Source: Betaproteobacteria bacterium
GTDB lineage: Bacteria > Pseudomonadota > Gammaproteobacteria > Burkholderiales > Usitatibacteraceae
Assembly (NCBI GenBank): GCA_016791265.1
Contig: JAEUMY010000017.1
Span: forward strand, 124,001-188,000
Direction: 5' to 3'
Length of the DNA: 64,000 nucleotides
Part shown: one piece after another, positions 35,710 through 47,484 of the stretch
How positions within the stretch are numbered: the first letter of the stretch is position 1
How the letters are laid out: the number at the start of each line of letters is the position of its first letter
Translations under genes and position numbers: made by a program
The notes under the pieces: model-generated
Database searches by the model: none
Told to the model about the DNA's origin: nothing
The model's input: the letters and a program-made list of their open reading frames with translations, nothing else

Positions 35710-36402
35710 ATGGCCAAAAAAGACACCCGCAGCACCCCGCAATCCATCCTGATCATCGGCGCCTCCCGCGGCATCGGCTTTGAGCTTGTCCGCCAGTACC
35801 GCGAGGCCGGCCACAGCGTCACCGCAACCGTTCGCCGCAAGGCCGATGTGAAGAAGGTGGATGCACTCGGCGCCAAGACCATCGTGTTCGATGCGGTGAA
35901 GTCACCGCTGGCCGCCGTCAATCGCGCAGCCGGCCATGCCGACATCGTCATCTTCAATGCTGGCGTCCTGGGCGATCGCGGCAAGGTGGGCGACAGGCAC
36001 AGCGCCGCGATATTCGATCAGGTCATGCGCACCAACGTGTATGCGCCGTTGCGCTTCATGTCCGCCGTCGCGGGCAAGCTGGCGAAGCGCGGCGCGAAGC
36101 TGGCCGTGCTCAGCAGCATCATGGGATCCAAGCACCACATGGCGACCAGTGGTGCGGTGGTCTATCGGGCCAGCAAGGCGGCGGTCAACATGGTGGCGCG
36201 CGCAACAGCACTGGAGTTTGGCCCCCAGGGATTGATCGTCCTCGCATTGCACCCAGGCTGGGTGCGCACCGACATGGGCGGCTCGGACGCCGACATTGAT
36301 GTGGAAACCAGCGTGCGCGGTCTCACAAGGGTCATCGCCCGCGCCAAGCTCGCCGACAGCGGGCTGTATTTCGACTACACCGGGAAGAAGCTCGCCTGGT
36401 AG
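35710..36402 (+). CDS. short-chain dehydrogenase/reductase family protein
   Basis: A 230-residue SDR with the NAD(P) motif GASRGIG, NAGVLG, and Ser/Tyr/Lys active site ([20 protein letters not shown]). The short variable C terminus ([13 protein letters not shown]) resembles SDRs related to C-factor/CsgA-type proteins. Its substrate is unknown. No normal ribosome binding site is visible because the palindrome lies directly before the ATG; a leaderless or weakly translated mRNA is possible, or a start at a later codon. Confidence 0.88.
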   Translation: MAKKDTRSTPQSILIIGASRGIGFELVRQYREAGHSVTATVRRKADVKKVDALGAKTIVFDAVKSPLAAVNRAAGHADIVIFNAGVLGDRGKVGDRHSAAIFDQVMRTNVYAPLRFMSAVAGKLAKRGAKLAVLSSIMGSKHHMATSGAVVYRASKAAVNMVARATALEFGPQGLIVLALHPGWVRTDMGGSDADIDVETSVRGLTRVIARAKLADSGLYFDYTGKKLAW

Positions 36403-36424
36403 TACGCAGACCAGGAAGCCATTC

Positions 36425-37579
36425 ATGCTCATGAAAGCGACGCACGATTTCCTCACCGACGAACAACGCATGATCCGCGACATGGCACGCGAGTTCGCAC
36501 AGAACGAACTGGCACCCTACGCCGCGCAATGGGAGAAGGAGCTCTGGATTCCCGATGCCACGGTCGCGCAGATGGGTGAGCTGGGCCTGCTCGGCATGGT
36601 GGTGCCCGAAGAATGGGGCGGCACCTACTCCGACTATGTCGCCTATGCGCTCGCCATCGAGGAAATCGCGGCGGGTGACGCTTCCACCTCCACGCTGATG
36701 TCCGTGCATAACTCCGTGGGCTGCGGCCCCATCCTGGCCTGGGGCACGAACGAACAGAAGAAGGAATGGCTACCTGATCTCGCCTCAGGCAAGAAGATCG
36801 GATGCTTCTGCCTCACCGAACCCCAGGCCGGCTCCGAAGCCAACAACCTCAAGACCCGCGCTGTCCTGAAGGATGGCCACTGGGTGCTGAATGGCGCCAA
36901 GCAATTCATCACCAACGGCAAGCGCGCGGCGATGGCCATCGTGTTCGCCGTGACCGACCCCGAGCGGGGCAAGAAAGGCCTCTCCGCCTTCATCGTGCCG
37001 ACCGACACGCCGGGATTCAATGTGCAGCACCCGGAAAAGAAGCTGGGTATCAAGGCCTCCGACACCTGCGCCATCATTGTCGAAGACTGCAAGATTCCTG
37101 AAGCCAACATGCTCGGTCCGCGCGGCAAAGGACTCGCCATCGCGCTTTCCAACCTGGAAGGCGGCCGTGTCGGCATCGCCGCCCAGGCGCTCGGCATTGC
37201 CCGCGCTGCGTTCGAAGCGGCCGTTACCTATGCGAGAGACCGCAACCAGTTCGGCAAGAAGATCGTGGAGCACCAGAGCATCGCCAACATGCTGGCCGAC
37301 ATGCACACCCGTATCAATGCCGCGCGCATGCTCATTCTGCACGCCGCGCGCCTGCGCACTGAAGGCATTCCCTGCCTCTCCGAAGCGTCGCAAGCCAAGT
37401 TGTATGCCTCGGAACTCGCCGAGTGGGTGTGCTCGAAAGCCATCCAGATCCACGGCGGCTATGGCTATCTGCAAGACTACCCGGTGGAGCGCTACTACCG
37501 CGACGCGCGCATCACCCAGATTTATGAAGGCACCAGCGAAATCCAGCGCATGCTGATCGCGCGGCAGTTGGCGGAATAG
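36425..37579 (+). CDS. acyl-CoA dehydrogenase (short-chain type)
   Basis: A 384-residue flavoenzyme with [29 protein letters not shown] and the C-terminal [45 protein letters not shown]. The catalytic Glu is in YEGTSEI, as in short-, medium- and branched-chain enzymes other than IVD. The start MLMKATHDF at 36425 follows CAGGAAG; ATG 36431 is an alternative. Likely substrates are butyryl- or 2-methylacyl-CoA. It is cotranscribed with the SDR gene 22 bases upstream. Confidence 0.92.
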   Translation: MLMKATHDFLTDEQRMIRDMAREFAQNELAPYAAQWEKELWIPDATVAQMGELGLLGMVVPEEWGGTYSDYVAYALAIEEIAAGDASTSTLMSVHNSVGCGPILAWGTNEQKKEWLPDLASGKKIGCFCLTEPQAGSEANNLKTRAVLKDGHWVLNGAKQFITNGKRAAMAIVFAVTDPERGKKGLSAFIVPTDTPGFNVQHPEKKLGIKASDTCAIIVEDCKIPEANMLGPRGKGLAIALSNLEGGRVGIAAQALGIARAAFEAAVTYARDRNQFGKKIVEHQSIANMLADMHTRINAARMLILHAARLRTEGIPCLSEASQAKLYASELAEWVCSKAIQIHGGYGYLQDYPVERYYRDARITQIYEGTSEIQRMLIARQLAE

Positions 37580-37662
37580 GCGCAGCCTGAGCCCGGAGCA
37601 GTGCCTGCGGCGCGACCGAGCGACGAACAAAGCCCGTCATTGCGGGAACCGGCATTCGTCAG

Positions 37663-37691
37663 CGATTCAAAGCCTTGACGATTCAAAGCCT
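37663..37691. repeat. short tandem repeat at the 3' end of the marR gene
   Basis: CGATTCAAAGCCT occurs twice with a 16-base period (37663-37675 and 37679-37691), spanning the stop of the MarR-family gene. It looks like a small tandem duplication. Confidence 0.7.
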
Positions 37692-38234
37692 CGACATCAC
37701 GCGGCGAACCGGCTTCACGTTTCGCGACGTGGACTTGGACAGCGTCCCCAATTGCGCGTCAATGCCTTCGACCCGCGCCAAGAGTCGTTCCAACATGTCG
37801 TCGAATACCTTCAGATCGGCGGGCGAAAAATCCGCCAGCAGCCATTGCTCCATCTCCAACGCCTTGGATGAAATGCTGGCGCGTGTTTGCATGCCACGGG
37901 CAGTCAGCTCGACATGGACGCGCCGCCGGTCTTCCGCATCCTTGATGATCCTGACCAGCTTCGCGTTGCGCAGTATCGCCAGTGAGCGGCTGAGATGAAC
38001 GCGATCGACCAGCGCCAGGGCGATGAGGTCTTCGGTGCTGGCGGTTCCCGCCGGCTTCAGGGCGGTAAGCACCCTGGCCTCGGACATGGTCAACTGATAC
38101 TCGCGGAGGATGTGCGCTTCGAGACCTCGGGTCCAATGAAGCACCAGCTTGCGCAGCCGCGACGGGCGAAACCGCTCGATGTGAAAGTCGGCCGCCCCCG
38201 CTTGAGCGATGGCTGACTTTGTGGTCTTCGTCAT
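37683..38234 (-). CDS. MarR-family transcriptional regulator
   Basis: A 183-residue regulator with a winged HTH of the MarR type (LTMSEARVLTALKPAGTASTEDLIALALVDRVHLSRSLAILRNAKLVRIIKDAEDRRRVHVELTARG in outline) flanked by dimerisation helices. It converges on the acyl-CoA dehydrogenase gene and lies 16 bases downstream of the MlrC-like gene on the opposite side. Candidate targets are either the acyl-CoA genes or the receptor/metallopeptidase operon; no operator could be assigned to it. Confidence 0.85.
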   Translation of the reverse strand: MTKTTKSAIAQAGAADFHIERFRPSRLRKLVLHWTRGLEAHILREYQLTMSEARVLTALKPAGTASTEDLIALALVDRVHLSRSLAILRNAKLVRIIKDAEDRRRVHVELTARGMQTRASISSKALEMEQWLLADFSPADLKVFDDMLERLLARVEGIDAQLGTLSKSTSRNVKPVRRVMSRL

Positions 38235-38250
38235 GAATGCGTAGGTTCGA

Positions 38251-39732
38251 CTAGGTGTCCAGCTTCATCCGGTCATCATCGCACAGAGGCCACAGTTCAC
38301 GATTCACTCGTCGATAAGGCAGACTTCTGACATCCAGGTTCATCGTGCCGGGTCCGTGAACATACACGATGCGCTGGCTGAGCAGGGAAAAGTCGGCGTG
38401 AAAGTGATGGGATGATTTTACCAACACCCGCTTGGCGGTCTCAAGCCGAATGCCCATCGACGTGAACAGATCCCGCCCGAAGCCCTGTCCGCGGCGAGAC
38501 ACCAACACGACTTGCGCGCGCGCGCCATTGGCAAAGCGTATGCCCACCGCGGCAGATGCTCCCATGGGTACTTTGGTGGCAACGAAGGACTGTGCGGCGT
38601 CCACCACGAGCTGTTGCACCGTCGCCTCGACGTCAAGGGGCAGGCCGGAGCCCGCGCCCGCTTTGCCGCCGATGCGTAGTGGAATGCATGCGCCTTCCCC
38701 CGCTTCAAAACAAAGGCTGACCGCAACCGGGTCCCACATCGGTCCGGCCACGATGTCTCGCAGGCCCGCATCAAGCAGCGCCCGCAGCAGAATCGTGCCA
38801 TCTCCGGCGGCGCCGCCGCCCGGATTGTCGGCGGCTTCGGCAATGATCAGCGGCCAGCCAACTTCGCGGCGAGCTTCTTCGACGGCTTCGCTGACTGAAA
38901 GCGCTGGCGCCGAAGTGTTTCCCCGGCAGGCATGGATGCGCGCGGCGAATTCACGGGCGAGCGTCTCAGCGCTCAGCAGGTCTCCGTCATGAGTGACCAG
39001 CACCTTGGCGCCGGCATCAGGCACATCGGCCCAAGGAAAGCTATGCATGAAGGACACATTCAATGCGCGCCCACTCGCTTCGGCGGCGCGCATGTCGGCG
39101 ACGATCTGGCGCATGGGTTCGCGCGTGGTGTGGAACAAAGCCAACATGCCGCAATCATGCACAGCGGAAACTGGGTTCGCCTCGCCCGAGGCGATGCGTG
39201 AACACAACTCGACTAGCTGAACGACGGTCTCTTCAATGTCGGTGTGGGGGTATTCCTTGTACGAAACGAGAATGTCCGCCTCTGTCACCATTTGGTCGGA
39301 CAAGAGTCCATGTGGATCCAGCGAGGCGCCGATGATCGCATCGGGCCCAGCCAGTCGCCGCGCCTCGCGCAGCAATTCGCCTTCGCAGTCGTCGCAACCA
39401 TCCGCAACCATGGCGCCGTGCAAGCCCAGCAGCACAATGTCCACGGGCAACGCGTTCTGAAGATCGGCGAGGAGCTCGTCACGCAAAGATGTCCAGGCCG
39501 CGCGGGTGGTGCGCCCCCCGGGTTGCGCAAACGCGCAGAGTCCGCGCATGACGGTCCATCCTGAGGCGGCCGACCGCCGGTCGAGCTCGACACTCAGCGG
39601 GCCGTACAGGAAGCTGTCAACCGGCGCCGGGCCGGCGGCCGGATAGCGGGATTCCCCAAACGCCTGCTTGCCGGTGGGCAGGGGCGAAAAGGTGTTGGTC
39701 TCGGTGGCAATCCCGCCGTAGAACACTCTCAT
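38251..39732 (-). CDS. M81-family metallopeptidase (MlrC-like)
   Basis: A 493-residue protein with the two domains of the MlrC/DUF1485 family. It starts MRVFYGGIATETNTFSP, typical of the family. Zn-ligand candidates are Asp and His in GASLDPHGLLS and His in YKEYPHTDIEE. MlrC cleaves linearised microcystin peptides in sphingomonads, but most relatives have unknown peptide-like substrates. It lies 54 bases downstream of a TonB-dependent receptor on the same strand, suggesting uptake and breakdown of the same compound. Confidence 0.87.
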   Translation of the reverse strand: MRVFYGGIATETNTFSPLPTGKQAFGESRYPAAGPAPVDSFLYGPLSVELDRRSAASGWTVMRGLCAFAQPGGRTTRAAWTSLRDELLADLQNALPVDIVLLGLHGAMVADGCDDCEGELLREARRLAGPDAIIGASLDPHGLLSDQMVTEADILVSYKEYPHTDIEETVVQLVELCSRIASGEANPVSAVHDCGMLALFHTTREPMRQIVADMRAAEASGRALNVSFMHSFPWADVPDAGAKVLVTHDGDLLSAETLAREFAARIHACRGNTSAPALSVSEAVEEARREVGWPLIIAEAADNPGGGAAGDGTILLRALLDAGLRDIVAGPMWDPVAVSLCFEAGEGACIPLRIGGKAGAGSGLPLDVEATVQQLVVDAAQSFVATKVPMGASAAVGIRFANGARAQVVLVSRRGQGFGRDLFTSMGIRLETAKRVLVKSSHHFHADFSLLSQRIVYVHGPGTMNLDVRSLPYRRVNRELWPLCDDDRMKLDT

Positions 39733-39786
39733 GAGTGCCGCCGGCCCGTCAGCTCGAGGCGCATGTGTTGAAGGTCGATCGCATTT

Positions 39787-42387
39787 TCAGCGAAACCGGT
39801 AAGCCAATTCCACATAGAAGTATCGGCCCAGAATGTCCGCGAATGCGGTCTGTCCGGTGAGCGTGGCAAGGCTTAGCGGAGCTTCCTTGTCAAACACATT
39901 GTTGATGCCGAACCGAACAACCCTGCCCTCGCCGAATCGATATCGCAACTGCGTGTCGTAGAGCAATTCAGCGCCAACCTTGCGCACCGCGTTCTCCGGC
40001 GGCGGCGTATTGCTGGCATCACGAAACGATCCCACGTAGCGGGCGCCAAACGTACCCTCCCATCGACCATGACGCACATCGACCGCTCCATTGGCGCGCC
40101 AGCGCGGTTCCTCGAACGATCCGGCGAGCTGGTTGAGCGTGGCGGCCGGCGTGGATCGAATCCGCTTGTTCTGCTGGTAAGTCGCCAGCGCGCGAAGCTG
40201 GATATCAAACCCGTTGACCCGGCTCTGCCCATTCATGGACAGGTCGAATCCGCTCACCTGCGTGAACCCGACATTGATGTATCGGTCGTTGATGGTGTTG
40301 ATGGTGCCGGGTATGCCGGCCGCGATGTCCGCCGCCGTCGCCGCATTGCGGACCACCGCGCCTGGAAAACCCGACTCCTGTGCCAGGATGGTCGTCGCGC
40401 CAAGGGTGGCGATGCGGTTTGAGTATTCGATTCGATAGTAGTCGACACCCAGCGACCAGCGGTCGACCGGCTCCCACAGGATGCCTGTGCTGTAGCTGCG
40501 CGATTCCTCCGCCACGAGATTCGGATTGCCGCCGGTGATGCTGCGCGCGCTGGTGCCGCCGCAATCTGTCGGTGTGCGCGTGACCGGGCAACGGCGCGGA
40601 TCGATCAGTCCGTTGGCGAAGGCGTTTTGCGTGCCGAGGTAGATTTGCGCAAGTGTTGGCGCGCGGAATCCATCTCCGCCCGATGCCCGCAGCAACAGGC
40701 CTTTGACCGGTCGCCAGGCCAGTGCCAGCTTTGGCGAGGTTGCGCTACCGAAGTCGCTATAGCGGTCCCGACGCACCGCGATCTGGGTCTCGAGGCCGCG
40801 CCACAGCGGTACGGATGCTTCAAGAAAAAAAGCCGTCGCACTCCTGTCACCATCGATGGTCCCGTAGTCCACACCATTCAAGAAGGTCGACGTCGCCGGA
40901 TCGGATTTGTCGCTCAACGACTCTTTCCGGTAGTCGAATCCGCCTGCGACGTTGAGGGGCCCCGCCGGAAGTTGAGTGACCTGGCCGGAGAGGCGAAGGT
41001 CGACGAACCGGTTGCTGCTTTCGGCCTCCCGAACGGCGGTGCCCTTCACACTGTCCGCGACGGCTGCGCTGGTTCTCGCAGGATCAAAGGGGAAGAAAGT
41101 ACCCGCCGCCAGCGCGGACTGCATGGCGGACCGCCTGATCTGATTTCTCAATGTGTCACTGATCTCGTTGCGCGACCAGCCGATCGCGGCGTCGTAGTCG
41201 ATATCGCGCACCGCCCCGCGAACCCCCGCGAGCAACCGGCTGGTCGCGGAGTCGGTTGTGAAGTGTCTCGGCCCAAGTTCCGGGAACAAGCCGACGATGG
41301 CGACCGGGACGCCGAACGGATTGTTGGGCAACCCCGTCTGCAAGGACAGGTTGCCGCTCGCAAGGTCCGGAGACACCCTCGACTCGGTGACGATCTTGGA
41401 GTGACTGGCTTCACCGAAGACGGTCTGCCCTGAAGCGAGGTCCATGCTCCCGAGCGCATGCACGTTCATGCGTTCGCTCGACGGTATTCGGGTCACCAGG
41501 GGTGCGAAGTCCGCCACGCACTGCACGCCGCGGCGGCTCTCGGCCGGGCAATTCGGTACCGGCAAGTACTGTCCCGTGACCAAACTGATCGCATTCGCAG
41601 GGGTGGAGAAGATCAACCGGCGGTCATAACCGCCGCTTGTGCTGAGATTTGAATTCGACAAGTAGCCGCGATCCGTGCCATTCAGCGACTGGAGTTTGTA
41701 GTAGTCGAGAGACACCAGCAGATTTCTCTTGTCCGACACCGGATTGCCGAATCCGATCAATCCGTTGACGCTGGTTTGCGCACCGCCGCCCTCCTGAGAA
41801 TCACCGGCTCGCGCCGTCACTTGCGCACCCTGATAATCGCGCCGGGTGATCACGTTGATGACACCGGCGATGGCATCGGAACCATAGATGGCGGATGCGC
41901 CATCGCCCAGCACTTCAATGCGCTCGATGGCCGCCACCGGAATTTCGTTGAGATTGGAAAAGCTGGCTCCGCCCCCGCCAGGAAACGCGTAGTGCGTTGT
42001 GCGCCGTCCGTTGACGAGCAGCAGCGTCGCATTGAGCCCAAGCCCACGCAGCGACGCACCGGCGCCACCTGCGCCAAGGCCGCCAATCGCGTTGCGCTCT
42101 TCGACGCGTCCGGTCGAGTTGGCCGTGACCTTCCTGAGCGCTTCAGCCACGGTGCCGACGCCGCTCTTCGCCAGATCCTCCGCCGTCAGGATGGTTACCG
42201 GCAGCGGTCCCTCGAAGTCGGTGCGCTTGATGTTGCTGCCAGTCACAACCACCCTCTCCACGCGGTCCCTGGGCTTGTCTTCGGTGGTCGGTGGGGGCGT
42301 CTGGGCGTGTATCGCTGTCGCGATCAGGGCATGGAGTGGAAGCAATGCGGGAATGGCGGTTGCGGCTCTGCGGTTTCTAGTTTTCAT
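39787..42387 (-). CDS. TonB-dependent outer-membrane receptor
   Basis: An 866-residue receptor with a signal peptide (about 1-28, ATAIHAQ), a plug domain (VERVVVTGSNIKR, then LRGLGLNATLLLVNGRR and ERIEVLGDGASAIYGSDAIAGVINVITR) and a beta-barrel ending in the aromatic-terminal strand YVELAYRFR. This subtype resembles receptors for peptides or complex organic substrates rather than siderophores. The downstream MlrC-like peptidase supports a peptide-like ligand. A perfect 14-base palindrome lies 90 bases upstream. Confidence 0.93.
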   Translation of the reverse strand: MKTRNRRAATAIPALLPLHALIATAIHAQTPPPTTEDKPRDRVERVVVTGSNIKRTDFEGPLPVTILTAEDLAKSGVGTVAEALRKVTANSTGRVEERNAIGGLGAGGAGASLRGLGLNATLLLVNGRRTTHYAFPGGGGASFSNLNEIPVAAIERIEVLGDGASAIYGSDAIAGVINVITRRDYQGAQVTARAGDSQEGGGAQTSVNGLIGFGNPVSDKRNLLVSLDYYKLQSLNGTDRGYLSNSNLSTSGGYDRRLIFSTPANAISLVTGQYLPVPNCPAESRRGVQCVADFAPLVTRIPSSERMNVHALGSMDLASGQTVFGEASHSKIVTESRVSPDLASGNLSLQTGLPNNPFGVPVAIVGLFPELGPRHFTTDSATSRLLAGVRGAVRDIDYDAAIGWSRNEISDTLRNQIRRSAMQSALAAGTFFPFDPARTSAAVADSVKGTAVREAESSNRFVDLRLSGQVTQLPAGPLNVAGGFDYRKESLSDKSDPATSTFLNGVDYGTIDGDRSATAFFLEASVPLWRGLETQIAVRRDRYSDFGSATSPKLALAWRPVKGLLLRASGGDGFRAPTLAQIYLGTQNAFANGLIDPRRCPVTRTPTDCGGTSARSITGGNPNLVAEESRSYSTGILWEPVDRWSLGVDYYRIEYSNRIATLGATTILAQESGFPGAVVRNAATAADIAAGIPGTINTINDRYINVGFTQVSGFDLSMNGQSRVNGFDIQLRALATYQQNKRIRSTPAATLNQLAGSFEEPRWRANGAVDVRHGRWEGTFGARYVGSFRDASNTPPPENAVRKVGAELLYDTQLRYRFGEGRVVRFGINNVFDKEAPLSLATLTGQTAFADILGRYFYVELAYRFR

Positions 42388-42475
42388 GGGGACCTCCTGG
42401 TGGCTTGCGTGGGCTTGGGATGAGCGCTTTCCGGCAATGGTGCTGAGGACTCGCCGGAAATCTTTGTGTTATTTC

Positions 42476-42489
42476 ATTTCATATGAAAT
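42476..42489. promoter_or_regulatory. candidate operator upstream of the TonB receptor
   Basis: ATTTCATATGAAAT is a perfect 14-base palindrome, and its core CATATGA recurs 9 bases on (42490-42496). It lies between the divergent TonB receptor and beta-lactamase-fold genes in an AT-rich patch and probably binds a dimeric regulator. Confidence 0.55.
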
Positions 42490-42667
42490 CATATGAACAA
42501 GCTCATCGTCAAGTACCCAGGCCAGCAGGCGGAGGCAGCGAGCAAACCGCCGCGTCCGGACCGGATACCCAACTGTCGAATTCGATGCAGCCCCGCCGGG
42601 CCAGCGCGCAAATACCCCTTCGCGCGTTCCTGACTAGAATTGCCACCAATCGAAAGGAGTAACGGTC

Positions 42668-44611
42668 ATGTCTCTCCCGCTTTGCGTCACCTCGATCAAG
42701 CATCCCGCCAATCCAAACGGGGCAATGCCGCAACCCCGACCGGATGCGCAGACCCTGCGCGGGCAGCCCACGAGCACGCATTCACTCATCGCGCTTGTGC
42801 TGTCGCTTTCGTTATGCGTCAGCACTGCCAGCCCCGCCGTCGCCCAATCCGGCCCCGCCGCCCCGCCTGAGTCTTCCGGCGAGCTGTCCCCCTCCTTCTC
42901 TCAGCCCGCACTCGCGGGCTTCGACGCCTTCGTCGAAGCCGAGTTGAAGAAATGGAACACGCCCGGCGCCGCTATCGTGGTGGTGAAGGATGGGAGGGTC
43001 ATCCTGCAACGCGGCTACGGTCTGCGCGACGTGGAGAGGAAGCTGCCCATGACCGCTCAGACGGTGCAGCCCATCGCCTCGATCACCAAGTCCTTCACCG
43101 TGTCCGCGCTGGCGACACTGGTGCGCGACGGCAAACTGTCCTGGGACAAACCGGTGCGCGACTACCTGCCCGACTTCAAGCTGCACAACGACTACAGCAC
43201 GCTGCAGGTGACACCGCGCGACATGCTGACCCATCGCACCGGCCTGCCTCGGCATGATCTGTCCTGGGTTGGCACGAAAGCCACGCGTGAAGAGCTGTAC
43301 AAGCGGCTGCAACACATGGAACAGTCCGCGGCGTTGCGAACCCTTTGGCAATACAACAACTTCATGTACATGACCGCCGGCTATCTCGGCGGCAAAGTGG
43401 CCGGCTCATCCTGGGAAGAGCTGGTGCAAAAGAATCTGTTCGACCCGCTGGGCATGAAGTCAGCTGGCTTCACCGTGAGCCAGATGGAAGCCGCCACCGA
43501 CCATGCGGTCGGATATGCGCATGATGACAAGGAGCGGCCCAATCCGGTCCCGCGCATTTCCGCCGAAGCGATGGGGCCCACCGGCAGCATCAACTCGAAC
43601 GCCACGGACATGGGCAATTACCTTCGCATGCTCATGAACAAGGGACAGCTTGATGGCAGGACCCTCATCAACGCACCCGACCTGATCGAGATGACCAATC
43701 CGCAGATGGTGATGGCTGACAATCGGCGCTTCGCGGAAATTTCGTCCACCCAGTACGGAATGGGCTTTTTCCTGACCCACTATCGCGGCTATCGTCTGGT
43801 GCATCACGGCGGCAATCTGGCCGGGCTTTCGGCCCTGCTCTCCTTCATGCCGCAGGACAATGTCGGCGTGTTCGTCGCCGTCAACCTGTCCTCGTCGCCG
43901 CTGCCCAGCGTGTTCTCCTATGCGGTCTACGACCGCCTGCTCGGTCTGAAGCCGGTGGACTGGAGTGGCCGCCAGTGGGACATCAAGGAAAAGGGCAAGG
44001 CATCCGAGGAAAGCGCCAAGAAGCAAAACCTCACGCCGAGGAAGATCGGCACGAAACCCTCGCATGCGTTGGACGAGTACGTGGGCGAATATTCGCATCC
44101 GGCCTACGACAAGATCGTCGTGACCCGCAAAGGCGATGACCTCGTCGGGGCCTACAACGGCCTGACTTCACCCTTCAAGCACTTTCACCACGACGTGTTC
44201 GAGGCGCCCGAGAACAAGCTGAGCTATCTCTCGAAGACGAAGCTCGCATTTCAAACCGACATCGAAGGCGAAATCTCTTCGCTCAAGGTCGCCTTCGAGC
44301 CGGCCATCAAGCCGCTGGAATTTGTGCGTCAACCCGATGCAAGCTTCAAGGATCCGGCCTTTCTGAAGCAATTTGAAGGCGACTACGAGCTGGGCGCCAC
44401 AGTCATCAGCGTGCGGCTACGCGGAGACAGTGTGCTCACCACGCAGACGACCGGTGGACGCGCCACGGAACTGGTCGGCCTGCGCGGCAAGAAGTTTGGC
44501 GTGAAAGACCGGCCCGGCTTCAGCATCGAATTCATCCCAGACGCCAGCGGAAAAATCACCCAGGCCGCGTTCTACCAACCCGGCGTCAACGCAGTCGCCA
44601 AGAAAAAGTAG
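42668..44611 (+). CDS. beta-lactamase-fold (S12 / class C-like) serine hydrolase
   Basis: A 647-residue exported hydrolase. A signal peptide ends near residue 60 (SPAVAQ) after an unusually long N-terminal region. Active-site motifs: Ser138-I-T-K141, Y-x-N (YNN) and HHGG in place of KTG. A C-terminal DUF3471-like beta domain of about 180 residues follows. Such enzymes include esterases, D-aminopeptidases and penicillin-binding-like proteins; true beta-lactamase activity is not implied. AAAGGAG precedes the ATG. The stop is only 2 bases from the liuB start, so the gene leads the liu transcript. Confidence 0.88.
   Translation: MSLPLCVTSIKHPANPNGAMPQPRPDAQTLRGQPTSTHSLIALVLSLSLCVSTASPAVAQSGPAAPPESSGELSPSFSQPALAGFDAFVEAELKKWNTPGAAIVVVKDGRVILQRGYGLRDVERKLPMTAQTVQPIASITKSFTVSALATLVRDGKLSWDKPVRDYLPDFKLHNDYSTLQVTPRDMLTHRTGLPRHDLSWVGTKATREELYKRLQHMEQSAALRTLWQYNNFMYMTAGYLGGKVAGSSWEELVQKNLFDPLGMKSAGFTVSQMEAATDHAVGYAHDDKERPNPVPRISAEAMGPTGSINSNATDMGNYLRMLMNKGQLDGRTLINAPDLIEMTNPQMVMADNRRFAEISSTQYGMGFFLTHYRGYRLVHHGGNLAGLSALLSFMPQDNVGVFVAVNLSSSPLPSVFSYAVYDRLLGLKPVDWSGRQWDIKEKGKASEESAKKQNLTPRKIGTKPSHALDEYVGEYSHPAYDKIVVTRKGDDLVGAYNGLTSPFKHFHHDVFEAPENKLSYLSKTKLAFQTDIEGEISSLKVAFEPAIKPLEFVRQPDASFKDPAFLKQFEGDYELGATVISVRLRGDSVLTTQTTGGRATELVGLRGKKFGVKDRPGFSIEFIPDASGKITQAAFYQPGVNAVAKKK
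44085..44096. repeat. iterated palindrome, copy 4
   Basis: Inside the serine hydrolase gene, codons 473-477, read as G-E-Y-S-H; its reading frame differs from that of copy 2. Confidence 0.95.
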
Positions 44612-44613
44612 CC

Positions 44614-46230
<1,617 letters not shown>

Positions 46231-46241
46231 CGCAATTCACT

Positions 46242-46278
46242 TCCTCCTTTGAAAAAGGGGGATTGAGGGGGATTTCAA
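46242..46278 (+). repeat. left inverted repeat of the DUF559 element
   Basis: A pattern of TCCTCCTTTG, AAAAAGGGGG and, after TTGA, GGGGGATTTC starts 12 bases after the liuB stop. The right end of the DUF559 unit carries the same blocks in inverted orientation. GAGGGGG in it serves as ribosome binding site for the DUF559 gene. Confidence 0.8.
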
Positions 46279-46692
46279 GTGCTGCGCTATCGAGAAGACC
46301 TGAAGACAAGATCACGCATTCTCCGGTCAGCCATGACCGATGCGGAGCGGGTGCTTTGGTCACGACTGCGCAGAAGGCAGATTGAAGACGTTCAGTTTTA
46401 TCGGCAGAAACCCATTGCGAACTTCATCGTTGATTTTCATGCACCCAGGTGCGGGCTGGTGGTGGAGGTGGATGGCAGTCAGCACATGACCGCCGCCGGA
46501 AGGATTCAGGATGGGAAGAGAGCGATTGAGTTGAACGCCATGGGACTCAAGGTATTGCGGTTTGATAATTTGCAGGTGTTGAAGGAGACAGAGGCGGTGC
46601 TAGAGGTCATTCACAAAGAGGTTGTAGCCCTGCTGAGGTCTGCGCCGAAATCCCCCCCCGCCCCCCTTTTGCAAAGGGGGGAGCCTGCATGA
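46279..46692 (+). CDS. DUF559 (Vsr-like) endonuclease-domain protein
   Basis: A 137-residue protein with GTG start. It has the DUF559 pattern: MTDAERVLWSRLRRRQ, FYRQKPIANFIVDFHAPRCGLVVEVDGSQH (Asp and Glu-x-Asp of a restriction-like nuclease core), RIQDGKRAIELNAMGLKVLRF. DUF559 proteins are related to Vsr mismatch nucleases; their biological role is unknown. The gene is bounded by inverted repeats and splits the liuB-liuC junction. Its last codons derive from the right repeat, and its stop overlaps the liuC start (ATGA). Confidence 0.85.
   Translation: MLRYREDLKTRSRILRSAMTDAERVLWSRLRRRQIEDVQFYRQKPIANFIVDFHAPRCGLVVEVDGSQHMTAAGRIQDGKRAIELNAMGLKVLRFDNLQVLKETEAVLEVIHKEVVALLRSAPKSPPAPLLQRGEPA
46647..46684 (-). 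repeat. right inverted repeat of the DUF559 element
   Basis: GAAATCCCCCCCC, GCCCCCCTTTTGC and AAAGGGGGGAG mirror the left repeat. The final GGGGGGAG is also the only ribosome binding site for liuC, so the element supplies translation signals to its neighbour. Confidence 0.8.
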
Positions 46693-47480
46693 GCGCACTC
46701 CTCCTAGACATCGACCAGCAGGTCGGCATCGTCACCCTGAACCGCCCGGACAAGCACAACGCCTTTGACGATGCGCTGATCCTGGAACTCACCCAAGCAC
46801 TGCGCGACCTCGACGCCAATCCGGCGGTGCGCGTGGTCGTGCTTTCCGGCATGGGCAAGTCCTTTTCCGCCGGTGCCGACCTCAATTGGATGAAGCGCAT
46901 CAGCGAATATTCGGAAGAGCAGAACTTCACCGACGCCCAGGCGCTGGCCGAGCTGATGCGCACGCTGCACGGCCTGTCGAAACCGACCGTCGCCCGAGTA
47001 CACGGCGCGGCGTTTGGCGGCGGCGTGGGACTGATCGCCTGCTGCGACATCGCCGTCGCTTCCGCAGCGGCCAACTTCTCGTTGTCGGAAGTGCGCATCG
47101 GCCTCATCCCGGCGGTCATCAGCCCCTATGTGATCGCAGCGATGGGGGAGCGCGCGGCCCGGCGGTACTTCCTGACCGGCGAGCGATTCGATGCCGCCGA
47201 GGCGTATCGCATCGGTCTGATCCACGACCACGCGCCCGATGACGACATGATGGACCGCACGATCAACCTGATTGTTGAAGCGCTGCTCTCCGCCGGACCG
47301 AATGCCCAGCGCGAGGCCAAGGCGTTGATCGATGCCGTGGTGAATCGACCGCTTTCGCCGGCGCTCATCGAAGACACGGCGCGGCGCATCGCGCAGGTGC
47401 GTGTGTCCACCGAGGGACAGGAAGGTCTGGGCGCCTTCATCGCCAAACGTTCGCCCGCATGGATTGCCAACAAGGAATGA
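46689..47480 (+). CDS. liuC: methylglutaconyl-CoA hydratase (enoyl-CoA hydratase family)
   Basis: A 263-residue crotonase with the oxyanion-hole motifs LSGMGKSFSAGADLNWMKR and VHGAAFGGGVGLIACCDIAVAS and the downstream FSLSEVRIGLIPAVISPYV block. Position between the two carboxylase subunit genes identifies it as the hydratase that converts 3-methylglutaconyl-CoA to HMG-CoA. At codon 72-76 it contains GCGAATATTCGG, one base away from the iterated palindrome. Confidence 0.92.
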   Translation: MSALLLDIDQQVGIVTLNRPDKHNAFDDALILELTQALRDLDANPAVRVVVLSGMGKSFSAGADLNWMKRISEYSEEQNFTDAQALAELMRTLHGLSKPTVARVHGAAFGGGVGLIACCDIAVASAAANFSLSEVRIGLIPAVISPYVIAAMGERAARRYFLTGERFDAAEAYRIGLIHDHAPDDDMMDRTINLIVEALLSAGPNAQREAKALIDAVVNRPLSPALIEDTARRIAQVRVSTEGQEGLGAFIAKRSPAWIANKE

Positions 47481-47484
47481 CCCC

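Noticed and set aside
46903..46914. GCGAATATTCGG in liuC
   Set aside because: One base away from the iterated palindrome; noted as a near match but not counted.
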